Positions 35,911 through 47,384 of a stretch of 64,000 bases of DNA are shown in pieces. The stretch covers positions 310,001 through 374,000 of the forward strand of contig WHVD01000005.1 of the NCBI GenBank assembly GCA_015178975.1. The letters run 5' to 3'. The stretch is from Hysterangium stoloniferum. Taxonomy: Eukaryota > Basidiomycota > Agaricomycetes > Hysterangiales > Hysterangiaceae. Each line of letters opens with the position of its first letter. The first letter of the stretch is position 1. The notes under the pieces were generated by a model that did no database searches, was not told the origin of the DNA, and was given only the letters and a program-made list of their open reading frames with translations. A program made the translations under genes and the position numbers.

Positions 35911-37674
35911 TGTGAGCCCCATTAGAGATGATTTACAAGCTATCACCTCAACCTCTTTGGACAAGAGTACTGAGGAAAATCTATGGAAGGACGAACCTGC
36001 TAAGAAGGCGGTCTTCTCTACCATACACGACTCTATGGAACCTTTTGGAGCGACTCAAAAGGTCTGACAGTCAGAATGGGATTCCCATAATGCAGTAAGA
36101 AACGATCAGGAAGGTGAGTCGAACTTCGCATTGCGTCATCCTCAGTTGCTAATCAGTATCGAGGAGGGATACATAAATAAATTTCTAGAGGGATACGCGA
36201 AAGATCCTGTTTTCAGGAATCTCTATGCTCTAGATACCCCTTCACCCAATGCGGTGGTTACTCCTTCTCACTACTTTGTGGGAGCAAACAGACTCCTGTA
36301 CTTTCGTGACTTGGACTGGAAAAGTCGAGTCTGTGTGCCCAGTACCATGACTAACTCTATCTTAAGGTTGGTACATGATAACCCTTTTGAGGGAGCGCAT
36401 GCCGGAGGCCAACAGTTCTTCAACCTGATGAAAGACCGGTTCTTTTGGCCAAAAATGCTACAAGATTGCTTGTCGTACGCACGTACCTGCGACATTTGCC
36501 AAAAAACCAAAGTTGATCGCACCGGTCATCAAGGAGCCCTCAGACCTGCCGACGTACCTTTTAGGCCTTTCGAAGTAATTTCTATGGACTTAATTTAATC
36601 ACAGGACTACCCGACTCAGGGAAGGATTCTTATTCTGCAGTCTTTGTCGCCGTTGATAAATTGACGCATTTTGCTATTACCATACCTACTTTCTCAAACC
36701 TTACAGCTGAAGGATTTGGATGAATATTTGTCAAACAAGTGGCCAGCCCCTTCGGACTGCCCTTTCGAATAATCTGTGATCGGGACAAGAGATGGACCTG
36801 CAGGTTCTGGCGGGAAGTCTGTAAGATTTATGGTACTACCCTCACGGTATCTTCAGCTCATCATCCCCAGACAGATGGACAAATGGAGAATATGAATGCG
36901 ACCATAGAACAGATGCTTCGAGCCTATTGTGCTTCTGCTAAGGAGAGCTAGTCCCAATGGATTGAAGTGGTTGTCCACACGTACAACTCAACCGTTCACA
37001 GTTCCACGAACTACGCTCCGGCCTTCTTATTAATGGGATATCTCCCGAGAGGAATGTCTCGAGTTCTAGGAGGTGACGAACCCCTAGTTCCTAGAGAACT
37101 ATCAGATAGCCCTATGGCCGATCAATGGATTCTCGAACTAGAAAATCATCGGCAGATGGCGTGAGATTCGATCGCTCGAGCTCAGGAGATTCAAGCACGA
37201 GCGTATAACAAGAAGCAAAGACCTGTAGAAGATATCTCTGAGGGAGACCTCATATTGGTAAACCCCCACTCCCTCGAACTGGTGGAAGTCAAGGGAACTG
37301 GGAAGAAACTAATACAAAGACGGATTGGACCGTTTGAGGTGCTTGAGAAACTGAACCCTCAAGTATTTAGGCTTAAGATCCCCTCGGAGTATCCGATGCA
37401 TCCAGTCATTAACCGGGACCATCTCCGAAAATATCAACCCTCTCCTCCCAATCTTGGTCCAAGACCCCAACTTGAGAACCTAAGAGAGTTGAAACCGGAT
37501 CATGAAGAATATGAGGTTGAAGCTATCGTTGGGCACAGAAAACAGCAAAATCGCCTGCTATTTAGGGTACGCTGGAAAGGTTATGGACCTGAGGAGGATT
37601 CGTGGCTAAACAGTACTAACCTCAGAAACGCTCTGGCACTTCTGAGGGCGTACAAGGCGCTGTTCAAAATCTAA
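35911..37674 (+). pseudogene. Integrase and chromodomain of gypsy G (several stops)
   Basis: Zinc domain H-x-H (LVHDNPFEGAHAGG) and CDICQ at 36360-36500. The core continues across a TAA at 36596 and a frameshift to ICDRDKRWT and HHPQTDGQMENMNATIEQ, with TAG at 36949 and TGA at 37162. The C-terminus has IGPFEVLEKLNP, then a chromodomain EYEVEAIVGHRK ... FRVRWKGYGPEEDSWL near 37505-37610. Confidence 0.85.
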
Positions 37675-38038
37675 CGACATACATATATGCGCTCGAGGAA
37701 GCATCTATTCTATCAATTATTCCGTTTCTTTCGTAACTTCCTTCCAGAAACATTTCAGCCGTTCAGTGAGCCGTTTCATTGGCATCTATTCTCTTTCATT
37801 TTTACTCTCCTTCCGATCGGTTGGGACAACCCCTCGTTGACGGTGGAAATATTCTATTCAAAACCCGGCCACAATTACTGAACCTCGTTTAATGACCAAC
37901 CGAGCGGAGTTTCAATTTAATATATATATAAAAAGTACACGTAAAATCGCATAAATTTTCTTTATCTTTCATACCACGTCCTTCACCTATCTACAGCTCT
38001 TCCATCTACCTTCCACTTCATCACCTTGCCGCGCTACG
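37675..38038 (+). promoter_or_regulatory. Spacer with TATA box between pol and ORF3 of gypsy G
   Basis: Holds TATATATATAAAA at 37921-37933, then a pyrimidine-rich leader and the ORF3 ATG at 38039, about 105 bp further on. It looks like a separate internal promoter, so ORF3 would be expressed apart from gag-pol. A 64-codon ORF at 37687 lies here with no recognisable content. Confidence 0.5.
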
Positions 38039-40442
38039 ATGTTCCCATTCCAGCAGAACAAGCAAGTCCTCCCTAAGTTCAAGAAGGTCCCGCGGGCCCC
38101 GATAGCCAGTACGTCCACGACTGGCGGGGCATTCATTACCCGCATGCCTCATACAGACTGTGAGGAGTATGCTTTACCACAGTATCATTGTGGTAAAACA
38201 CTCCTTTTATTTCATTTATATTTTACATATTTTATTCATATTTTTCTATCTTTCATATTCTTCGAATATTGCATACTTCATTAGTTCGAAGCATTGTGTA
38301 TACTTGTGGGTGCACTCAGCACCAATTAGAACTCAGACACACTTTAACCCAAGAACCACCACTCGTAAGACACAAACTAGGTCTACTACGAGCGGTGATC
38401 AGGGTAACGTGTCAGCTACTACATAAGTAGCAATATCTGAACTACTAAACACTTCTGGCCTCGAACTGTAATAGTCGAGGCCTCCACTCAAACCATCGCA
38501 CTCGTTGACTCCTTCGTCATCTCGTGCTCTTTCTCTCATTTTCTCTTATATTGCACCGAATAGGTCAATATCCTTCCTTTCTACTCATTTCTTCGTATAT
38601 AGAACGGTCAGAACTTCTGCCACTCATCACACAGACAATGTCGAGAGCAATCGAGGTACCTTAGGACCTACCCCCTCGTCGACTTTCTCCTTTGATGCTG
38701 AGCCAAGGGGAGATAGCGGTACTGATTGGAGTAAGCCATTAGGGCACTCTTTTGGACCGTCATCGGAAGAAGTTGCTGCTACCATGCGGAGGCAGGAAAC
38801 GTTTATGGAGGAACATAACGCAAGGAGGCTCACCCGCAAGAGAGAAAGATGCGCTGAGTATAGAAGTCAGCAGGAAGCTAGGGGAGCAAGAGAAGGAGTC
38901 CCCTCCAAGAGGCAGCGGCGTGAGGACAGAATACGTTTCAGAAACAGAGCTTCCGTGCCGATCCTTCCCCCCCCGGGAGAGAAATGGGCCGACTTTGCAG
39001 AGACAGATGATAGCGAGGGTGGAACGCTTTGTGTTAGAATGACAGGAGCCAAGAGCTGGAAGGAAAAGGAGGGTACCATCTTCTATGACTGGGAATTACT
39101 CCGGCATATTAAGTTGCGACAAATAATCCTTACCTGAGGGGACGGTCAAGCATTGCCCCCATGAGAAAAGGGACATCGTAGGGGACCAATCGATTTTTCC
39201 TCGGATGAGGATGAGGAGGGAGACAAGGATAGGGATGATGCGTATAGCATCCGATATCTGGGAGAGGACTGTCACGAAGGGTTCCTCCTCCCCTCGAAAG
39301 TTTGCTTCGTAACCAGCGACCCCAACCAACGACAAACGTGGAGACCGTCATCCAAGGTATGGAGGGGTCATCGCCCTAGCCAACCGTCGCAGGAACACGA
39401 ACCTTCCCCGATTCCAGTCCCATGTGTTTCGCCGACGTCGAGGCCCCCTCCCGTCCTCCATCCTGCACACCCTCCCTCAGCCCTGATTCTAGCGCCTGGT
39501 CCACCCCCTTCCCCTAAGACTATACCGGTCTCTACTCCACTTCCGCTGTCACCGGCTATCCCTCCCGACTCTCCTTATTCATATTGCGTGTCCTTAGGTA
39601 GCCCTATCCACGAGTTTTCACAAGAGCGAATGGACGTCGATTTGGACCCTCTTACACCAGACATCACCGTTCCAGCGACGAGCGGAAAAGCCAAGGAGAT
39701 ACAGAAGGCCACCACCCCTCTCCCAGAGCGATCCCCTATCCCTATCCCCATCTCTGACAGCCCACCTTCCCCCACCGATCCCATCTCCACCATCTTCTGG
39801 ACGCGAGTAGCTGTCAATTACCCTTCTGAACAGTTCCCCGTCGGAAGGGTACTATCACAGCTAGTGCCAGTACTCCAGCAACCGGTCCTTCAAGGGAGCC
39901 TTAAGGATTGTCGCGGTCTCGCTCCATTGTCCGAGATAATGAAGGACTTCTATCTCTCCTTCGAGGATCCCGCAGAGGGGGAGAACTTTGTGCGAGCAGC
40001 TCGGGGGGTTAAACTCTCTATGTTCCGGCATATCATAGTGGAACCCCACCGTCTGCCCCCAGACTCAGTGAGCGTCCTCTCTATTGCTGGCCTTGTAGAT
40101 CTACTCGAGGCCCTCGTCCTGATGCCTCCCATAGAGACCCCTATGCAGCCACAGGTTCCTGCCCCGTTACCCGCGTCTTCATCTCCCCTCCCCAATGCTC
40201 CTCTTCTCGTGCAAATTTCCGCTCCCCCGATTAGTGTGCGTGCAGTTATTCATTGCAGGGAGAAGGCTTACAGACGCTGGGCCGACTCCTTGCACAGGGA
40301 TTCTAGTGATTTGACTCGAGCGTGAATAGCCGAGTCCTTCAGAGTAAAACGGGAACGATGGGGAAACATCATTTTGGACCTAGGGGGATCCTCACAGGCA
40401 GCTTGGGGCGGCGTCCCAGACGCTCTTCGACACCTTGTATAG
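38039..40442 (+). pseudogene. ORF3 of gypsy G, split by solo LTR D
   Basis: Starts MFPFQQNKQVLPKFKKVPRA. It is cut by LTR D at 38159-38631, resumes, and ends LRHLV-stop 25 bp before the 3' LTR; without the LTR it is about 640 codons. Order of parts: basic N-terminus; charged region with KRQRREDRIRFRNRA; WELLRHIKL block; HEGFLLP and SDPNQRQ blocks; Pro/Ser-rich linker; conserved VNYPSEQFPVGRVLSQLVP ... GLAPLSEIMKDFYL domain; RWADS; LGGSSQAAWGGVP. In-frame TGA at 39134 replaces the CGA found in element 2 at the same place; another TGA is at 40323. No known domain was recognised, and no signal peptide or membrane segment, so not an obvious envelope gene. Confidence 0.75.
38159..38631 (+). mobile_element. 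Solo LTR, family D, with CAGAC target duplication
   Basis: 473 bp, TGTGAGGAG to CTCATCACA; CAGAC at 38154-38158 and 38632-38636. The reverse complement of the copy at 4512-4985. Confidence 0.93.
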
Positions 40443-40450
40443 CACATCCC

Positions 40451-40467
40451 TTCGAACTGGGGGGCAC
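40451..40467 (+). other. Polypurine tract of gypsy G
   Basis: CTGGGGGGCAC directly before the 3' LTR, identical to the tract of element 1. Confidence 0.7.
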
Positions 40468-41106
40468 TGTGAAGGGTATGCATATATCATGATTGGACTG
40501 TGGAATAATACATATATTATAGTATTTTATTATTTAGTTCTTACTCTTTTTTCCTAACTCTCTATATCTTTCGAGCATACCCGTATTTCTTAGTTTGAAG
40601 TCTTGTGTATATCTATGGGCGCTTTCGGTGCTAAATGTCAGACATCTTTTACCCAGCAGACACCACCTCGTAAACGACCCAGACGTCGAATAGCAAGAGG
40701 TGTCAAGGGTAACATCTAAGCTACCTATAAGGGTAGCGTTCTCTAGTCTCCTGACATACTTTGGACTCGAACCACGAAGGTCGAGTTCCACTCTAAGGTC
40801 TTTGCGCTCATCGACGCTATAGTCGACTCGCGCTATTATCTCTTTACTTCAGATAATCAGCTTCTCGTTGATTATCTATTTACATTTAGCTACGAGTTGC
40901 ACCGTAAAGGTCAACTCTTCGTTCTCTCATTCTAGCCGTCAAGAGCAACTGTACAGTTGCTCTTGTGACATGTAGCGTGTCTCCTTGCTAGTACTGTCAG
41001 TCTAGCAATCTACAGTATTGTACTGAACAGTCAATACTTTCTAATAGTAGTTGAATAAACACTATTCTTCGTATATTGAGCGGTAGGAATCTAATGACTC
41101 TTCACA
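40468..41106 (+). repeat. 3' LTR of gypsy G element
   Basis: 639 bp, TGTGAAGGG to CTCTTCACA. A modest number of point differences from the 5' LTR are visible by eye, so the insertion is not recent. Confidence 0.92.
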
Positions 41107-42291
41107 GTAGGTTACTAGACTGTTAGTACTAGTAGAGAAACACACTACATGTCACAAAAGCAACTGTGCAGCTGCTCGTGATGACTAGAACAAGAGAATA
41201 GAAGAGTTGACCTTTACAGTACAACTTGTAGCTAGAAGTAAGAGAGATAATTAGCGAAAGACTGAATATCTAGGGTAGAGAGATAGCAACGTGAGTTGAC
41301 TACAGTGTCGACGAGTGCAAAGACTTGAGAGTGGGACTTGACCTTTGTGGTTCGAGTCCAACGAATATTAGTATGCGAGAAAACACTACCTTTATAGGTA
41401 GCTGAGAAGTTACCCTTGACACCTCTCGCTATTCGATGTCTGGGTCGTTACGAGGTGGTGTCTGTTGGGTAAAAGTGTCTTATCTTTTGGCACTGAATGC
41501 ACCCACAGGTATACACAAAGCTTTGAACTAAGGAATAAGGGTATGCTCGAAAAGTATAAGGAATTAAAGAAAGGAAATAATACTAGATAATAATTGTGAG
41601 AGGTATGGCAAAATACACTCAGGAAATATAGTCGGATGAGCTCTTACTATATCTCCTTTATTATTTCTATTTTCTCTCTTTTATTATATCTATAATTAGT
41701 TCGACGACCTATGTATGTGGTACATTGACTCTTGTGGGTGCACACACGCCAGACTTATGTATTCTAGCACCCGTAGTTTAGAACTCAGACACTTTTTACA
41801 CCGCAACCACGACTTACCCAGACACCCATTAGTGTCCTGTAAGTTGTGATTGGTGTATTGTCTCGACCGTCACAGACGGGCTTTAGCTATCTACTCTATC
41901 AGAGTTTCCAACTGTACCAGTCAAAACTCAATCCTTATCTCAACTCGCGTGGACTACATCCACGCTACTCTATTATTCGACTCTCTAATACTCTACTTTA
42001 CTCTCGAGCAGTCGTTCAGAACCGCACTTGACAGTCGATTCTACTTATTCATTTTAGCTCTCTACCTTATTCTAGATAGCTACTTCCCTCTACCGTATTG
42101 AACTAAGTAGTCAATACGTGTTCATTCTGTATTAGACTTCGACAGTCAATACATCTTAGTGTTGTACCTAAACGGTCGATATCCTTCATATATAGAACGG
42201 TTAGAACTTCCACTACTCTTTACAATAATGTACTATGATATGTCTAATATTTAACAGTCTGATCATAATATATGTATGCATACCCTTCACA
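41107..42291 (-). mobile_element. Diverged family G LTR fragment, inverted, split by LTR C
   Basis: In reverse orientation it follows the G LTR from about its last 100 bp (missing) to its first base; the terminus CATACCCTTCACA at 42279-42291 is the reverse of the G start. Identity is clearly lower than between the two LTRs of the adjacent element. It starts flush with the 3' LTR of gypsy G. Confidence 0.7.
41595..42224 (+). mobile_element. Solo LTR, family C, with ATAAT target duplication
   Basis: 630 bp, TGTGAGAGG to CTCTTTACA; ATAAT at 41590-41594 and 42225-42229. Nested in the inverted G-type LTR. Confidence 0.93.
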
Positions 42292-43114
42292 AGTCAAGTC
42301 CTGAATGCAATAAAACCCACTGAAAAGTTCTGTTATATGTGAAGAGAATGAATAACAGTCAATATAAGATACACAGATTTTTTTAGGTTGGATTTTAAAC
42401 GTAAGTCGCAATTAAGTGACCTACAAGGCCTAATTAAGTTAACCGAGCTTAATTTTAAGGCAAATTTTAAGGAATTTTAAGGGCTCACATCAATGAACCA
42501 GATGATTTTACAGTACAAAGATGGCTGGTAGACCTTTTCTCTGCTATTAAAAAGCCAAACCCCCATTTTATATAATATTTGAAGTGCAATACAGGCCCAA
42601 CACATCAAATAAGTTTCATCCAATGGTCTGTTGTCTTAAGCACGTGTCAAAGAATATAAGCTGCCCCATTTTGTATGACTACATATATGATAAATGCTAT
42701 GTGAAAGATGAATTAAATTCAAAATTATTTCCAGTTTCACTGGTGATGTAGTCAACTATTAGCCTCATTCATTGTGAGGTTTGAATAAATTTAAGAATCT
42801 AAGAACAGTGGGCCTTTTGATACATCTATCATGTATGAATATTTCTATGGCATTAAAAAATCACAGCACCATCTTTGTCAAAAAGATCTAAATGAAATTC
42901 AAGAGAATTATTGTACCACATTAAATAAATATATTAATTCTTTCTTTTTTTTTTGTTTATATAAGCATGCCTGATGGTGGTGTTTACAACACGATGAAGG
43001 GGTTAGAGTGGGCATTTGAGTGGATTCACAGCAGTTTCTGAAGAATGATCCTGCACTATCCCAACTATCCCAACTATCCCAATTTTAAGCGGTCAGCAAA
43101 TTTTAACACCAAAA
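42292..43114. other. AT-rich non-coding stretch
   Basis: No supported ORF. Contains repeated TTTTAAGG words (42430-42490) and three tandem CCAACTATC units at about 43060-43085. Probably old transposon debris. Confidence 0.4.
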
Positions 43115-43466
43115 GGCTTAAAATATTGGATCTTTGTCTCTGTCCATATTTGGTGAGCAGACCCCCAGTGGAAGCAAATCTGGAGGCCACAGGCTCCATT
43201 GCACAAAGCATGCTGATGGGGACGTGAGCGAGCCCCAACAGCATGCCAAACTAGCAGTAAATACATGAAAATTCAATATAAACTACGAGTTTTAGGGCAA
43301 TAAAGGAGCAGGAAAGGGTGGGATGGTGGAAAAAAGAAAACTACTCAAGGCAAGGCTGAGCAATACCTTGAGGGCCACTCAGACGATGGTGGCAAGAGAC
43401 AAAGGCGACGGGAAAGGGGTTCCACTGTAGCGGAGCTTAAATGGGGAAAATACTCCCATTACAAAG
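43115..43466 (+). repeat. Repeat E, copy 2, upstream of aconitase
   Basis: Aligns in the same orientation with 5310-5636 from CTGTGTTT/CCATATTTGG-type sequence to CATTACAAAGAC. It includes a short extra segment (GGGAAAGGGGTTCCACTG) absent in copy 1. It ends about 290 bp before the aconitase start codon. Confidence 0.7.
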
Positions 43467-43757
43467 ACCGTCCAGTTAAGGGGACTTATTTTCGTCATCA
43501 GAAGACCCAAAGCTATTGAAGTCTCTAGTTCGTTCGGAAAAGTCGCCTAGCCCGATGAAAACTATCTCCTCATTTCCCGGGCTAACACAGCATTTTTTTA
43601 ACTGGTTATAAACTACTTTTATTATTTAACTTAGGGAAAATACTCCGTGGTCCATGAGGAAAACTGTTTTGGCGCTGCGTGACAAAAAAAACGACGCGCG
43701 TCAAAGTGCAAAGTGCGATCCAATAGTCACAGGCGCGACTTGTGACACCGCGTTAAC

Positions 43758-46700
43758 ATGCAACCACAACTACTACAGGCAGCAGGAAGGCGCTGCCTCT
43801 CAACCCAGGCAGCTCTTGCTCTCAGGGATTGTTCACATATTACCCCTCCATATCCCACTCTTATCGAAAACCTGACTATAGTTCGCAGACACCTCAAGCG
43901 ACCTTTGGCTCTCGCTGAAAAAATACTTTACAGCCATCTCCATGACCCGAACAGTCTTGCTGGTCTGAAGCATATCAGAGGATCTGCATATTTGCAGCTT
44001 ATGCCTCAAAGAGTGGCGATGCAAGATGCTTCTGCACAGTGAGCTATATGATTTTATGCATAAGAAGCCTTGTCTTAGTCGTTGCCTATCAAAGAATGGC
44101 ACTGTAAGTAACGGCACTGGTCATTACGTGTAACATACAATGCGGAAACTTAGTTTGCAGTTTATGACCTGTGGGATGTCGCAAACAAGTGTTCCTACGA
44201 GCATCCATTGCGATCACCTTATTCAGGCGATGGAAGGTGCAAACCCTGACTTGAAGGTGCTCTTCATGTTTATTTGAAGCGGAAAAGAACTCAACTGTAG
44301 GCCCCTTTAGAGGTCAATTATTTCTAACAAAGAAGTATTCGACTTTCTGGAAAGTGCTGCAAAAAAATATGGTACGCAGGCTGCCGCTTCCTATCAAACT
44401 TTCTGACTTATTTCATCGATCAGGTATTGAATTCTGGGGACCTGGCTCAGGCATTATACACCAAATCGTGTTTGAGAACTATGCCGCGCCTGGCATGCTT
44501 ATGTATGCTATATCGCCATATAATTTGAGCCATTTCTGAACCTCAACACGTGTAGGTTAGGGACGGGTATGTTATCGTCATTTATAATTTTCCTTTACTT
44601 TTCTCATCATATCACGCTAATACCTAGATTCACACACGCCCAATGCCGGTGGTTTGGGACTTCTAGCCATTGGCGTTGGTGGCGCTGACGCGGTGGATGC
44701 CATGACAGGCACTCCGTGGGAACTCAAAGCGCCTCACATAGTCGGTCTGTAATGTTTCAGAGTCCGATACTAGCATTGGCATTCAATTTAGACTCCCAGG
44801 CGTACGTCTTACTGGGCAACTGAGCGGCTGGACAACACCTAAAGACCTTATACTTAATCTGGCTGGTAAATTGACTGTCCGGGTATGTGCAAACGCGTTT
44901 AATTTTTGTTTTATCAATCGTTTATAATTGCAGGGAGGGACCGGAAAAATTTTAGAATATTTCGGTCCAGGCGTCGAAGCACAATCATGCACAGGTATGT
45001 CTTAATATATGAATCAATTGCTGGTGTTTTTATGGGTTTATTTTCAGGTTTAGCTACCATTTCCAACATGGGCGCAGAAGTTGGCGCAACAACTTCAATT
45101 TTCCCATACACCGCATCTATGAGGGAGTATCTGCACGCCACCGCACGGTATGTGGTGTCTGTACTAATTATCCGACCCCTGCGTATTTGTTAATGCTCAT
45201 TAGGGGAGCTGTATCGCATGCCGCAGATTGGGCGCAATCTAAGGCAGGATACCTTCGAGCGGATGAAGGCGTCGAATACGATGAAGTGATTGAGATCAAC
45301 TTATCAGAACTCGAGCCCACCATCAATGGCCCTTTCACTCCAGATCTTTCCACCCCTTTATCCCAATTTGGACGAGTTGTGAAGGAACAAGGCTGGAAAG
45401 ATGAACTGTCTGCCGCCCTAATTGGCTCATGCACCAACAGTTCATATGAAGATATGGTATTTTTAAATATTGCTTTACCAGTGAATAAGTACTCATATTT
45501 CCCCTCTTTCTGGAAATAATAAGACTCAAGTCGCTGACTTGGCGAGACAAGCTAAAAAAGCTGGCCTAAAGGCAAAGGTTAAACCAGTGGTCTTTCACTT
45601 AAGCCTGCATATCAATTAAACAGATTTTTGCAGGTTCCCTTCTTATGTACTCCTGGTTCGGAACAGATCCGTGCCACTATGGAGAGAGACCAATTGACGG
45701 CAACAATTGAGGATGTTGGTGCCCTTGTACTTGCTAATGCGTGCGGTCCTTGCATTGGTCAGGTACGCTCAACTATCATAATGTAATGTCTACCATTTTG
45801 ATACACATTACTAGTGGAAACGAGATGACAAGCAAGGTCAGGAAAATGGTAATAAGCAATCCTTATGCCTCTAATAGTAGCCAACTGATAATATACATCG
45901 AAGCTATTCTCACATCTTTCAACCGGTACTTCCATTCTTGATTGTCTCCTTTGATTCTTTGTTATACTAACGTTGATTAGTAATTTTAAGTCTCGTAATG
46001 ATGGCAATAACAATACGGTTTGTGTTACGTATTTACGAAATGGGGTTTTGACAACTGCCATTTTTGTTTTAATTAGATGAATTTCTTGACTTCTCCGACC
46101 ATAGTGACTGCCTTAGCGTTCAGCGGTAGATTATCGTTTAATCCACTTGTGGATACATTGGAGGGATCCGATGGGAAACCATTCAAGTTTAGCCCTCCTA
46201 TAGGGACAAGAATACCTCAAATGGGTTTTGCACCTGGTAAGGTTAAGACATCTCTTACTCTTACTTTGAACTCAATGAGGACGATGTCGTATTAGGTGAT
46301 ACCTCGTTGTACCCCCCACCTAATCCGGAGCCACAAGTTGATACGGACATCGCTATTTCCCCTAGTTCTACACGACTTGAATTATTAGAACCCTTCCCAT
46401 CTCATTTTGGGCCATCTAACCCTCGAGGTCTTGAACTTCCTGCTTTGAAGGTTCTGATGAGAGTGAAAGGGAAGTGCACTACGGATCATATTTCTGCGGC
46501 TGTAAGTCAGTTTAGTTTGTAACAATGTTGAAAGCATGCTACTTATGTAGGAATAGGGTCCGTGGTTGAAGTACAAAGGTCATTTAACCAATATATCTCA
46601 GAACCTGCGTAAGTATCATGAGTTTCCATACAATGAATATCAATGTAACCATGCATTGTTTTAGTGATTACCGTTAGTATCCTCTCGTCATATTGGGTAA

Positions 46701-47327
46701 TTTTACTAAACTACATAAAGGCTACTAACGACGAAGGCGGCCAAATGAACTTCGCATATGACCACAATCATGGTCCGAGTGAACTCCCCAGCGGGACTAT
46801 TCCTGATATTGCTCAACGTTTCAAGTCACGCGGTACACCCTGGGCTCTTATTGTCGACCAAAATTATGGAGAAGGCTCAGCAAGGGAGCATGCTGCCTTG
46901 CAACCTCGGTTCTATGGTTCGTAGAATAACTATTGCTGTTTCATCTTGTTAATGGATGTGCAAAGGTTGCGCAGTGATCGTTGCTCGGTCATTTGCCCGT
47001 ATTCACGAGACAAATTTGAAAGTATGTTTAATAGTATTTCAAATACTTATTCGTTCAACTGGATTTCTCATTATTCAGAAACAAGGCATTTTGCCTCTTT
47101 GGTTCGTACAAGAGACCGATTATGGTCTTGTTGGGGCTGGGGACAGCATTGAGACCATGGGTCTCGAGAGTGTGTTCAATGGTGACTCCTCAGCTATCAT
47201 TCGCCTTCGGGTCACGAAGGTTACGGGGGATGTCCTGGAGCTGGATACTAAGCATACCATGTCGCTTGACCAGCTTAAATGGTTGCGAGCAGGTTCCGCT
47301 CTGAATCACATCCGGGCTAGTCGCTGA
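43758..47327 (+). CDS. Aconitate hydratase, mitochondrial type
   Basis: Converts citrate to isocitrate in the TCA cycle; a role in the homocitrate/lysine route, as for yeast Aco2, is possible. My model has 23 exons and 793 residues with every phase consistent: 43758-44038, 44095-44103, 44154-44256, 44311-44371, 44424-44502, 44556-44566, 44628-44744, 44800-44882, 44934-44994, 45048-45147, 45204-45456, 45524-45577, 45634-45762, 45815-45848, 45904-45925, 45981-46017, 46077-46241, 46280-46501, 46557-46608, 46665-46672, 46721-46916, 46966-47021, 47079-47327. The N-terminus ([20 protein letters not shown]) looks like a mitochondrial presequence. Cluster cysteines are present: [10 protein letters not shown] and [10 protein letters not shown]. 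The substrate loop [12 protein letters not shown] and C-terminal swivel [12 protein letters not shown] are intact. Three exons are only 8-11 nt, and one intron (46242-46279, 38 nt) is unusually short. Confidence 0.93.
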
Positions 47328-47384
47328 AAATAAAGCATTTGACTATTATTAGTCTTCTCTAGTCTTGTACATTTTATAGGTGGA

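Larger units (their letters stand above)
29541..41106 (+). mobile_element. Decayed full-length Ty3/gypsy chromovirus, family G (11.6 kb) with ORF3
   Basis: Two 639-bp LTRs (29541-30179 and 40468-41106) flank gag, protease, RT, RNase H, integrase, chromodomain and a long third ORF, all on the + strand. The unusual length comes from ORF3 plus a nested solo LTR (38159-38631). Coding parts carry many stops and frameshifts. The flanks (ATTAT on the left, GTAGG on the right) do not match, so no target duplication is visible, which suggests a rearranged end. Confidence 0.93.
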
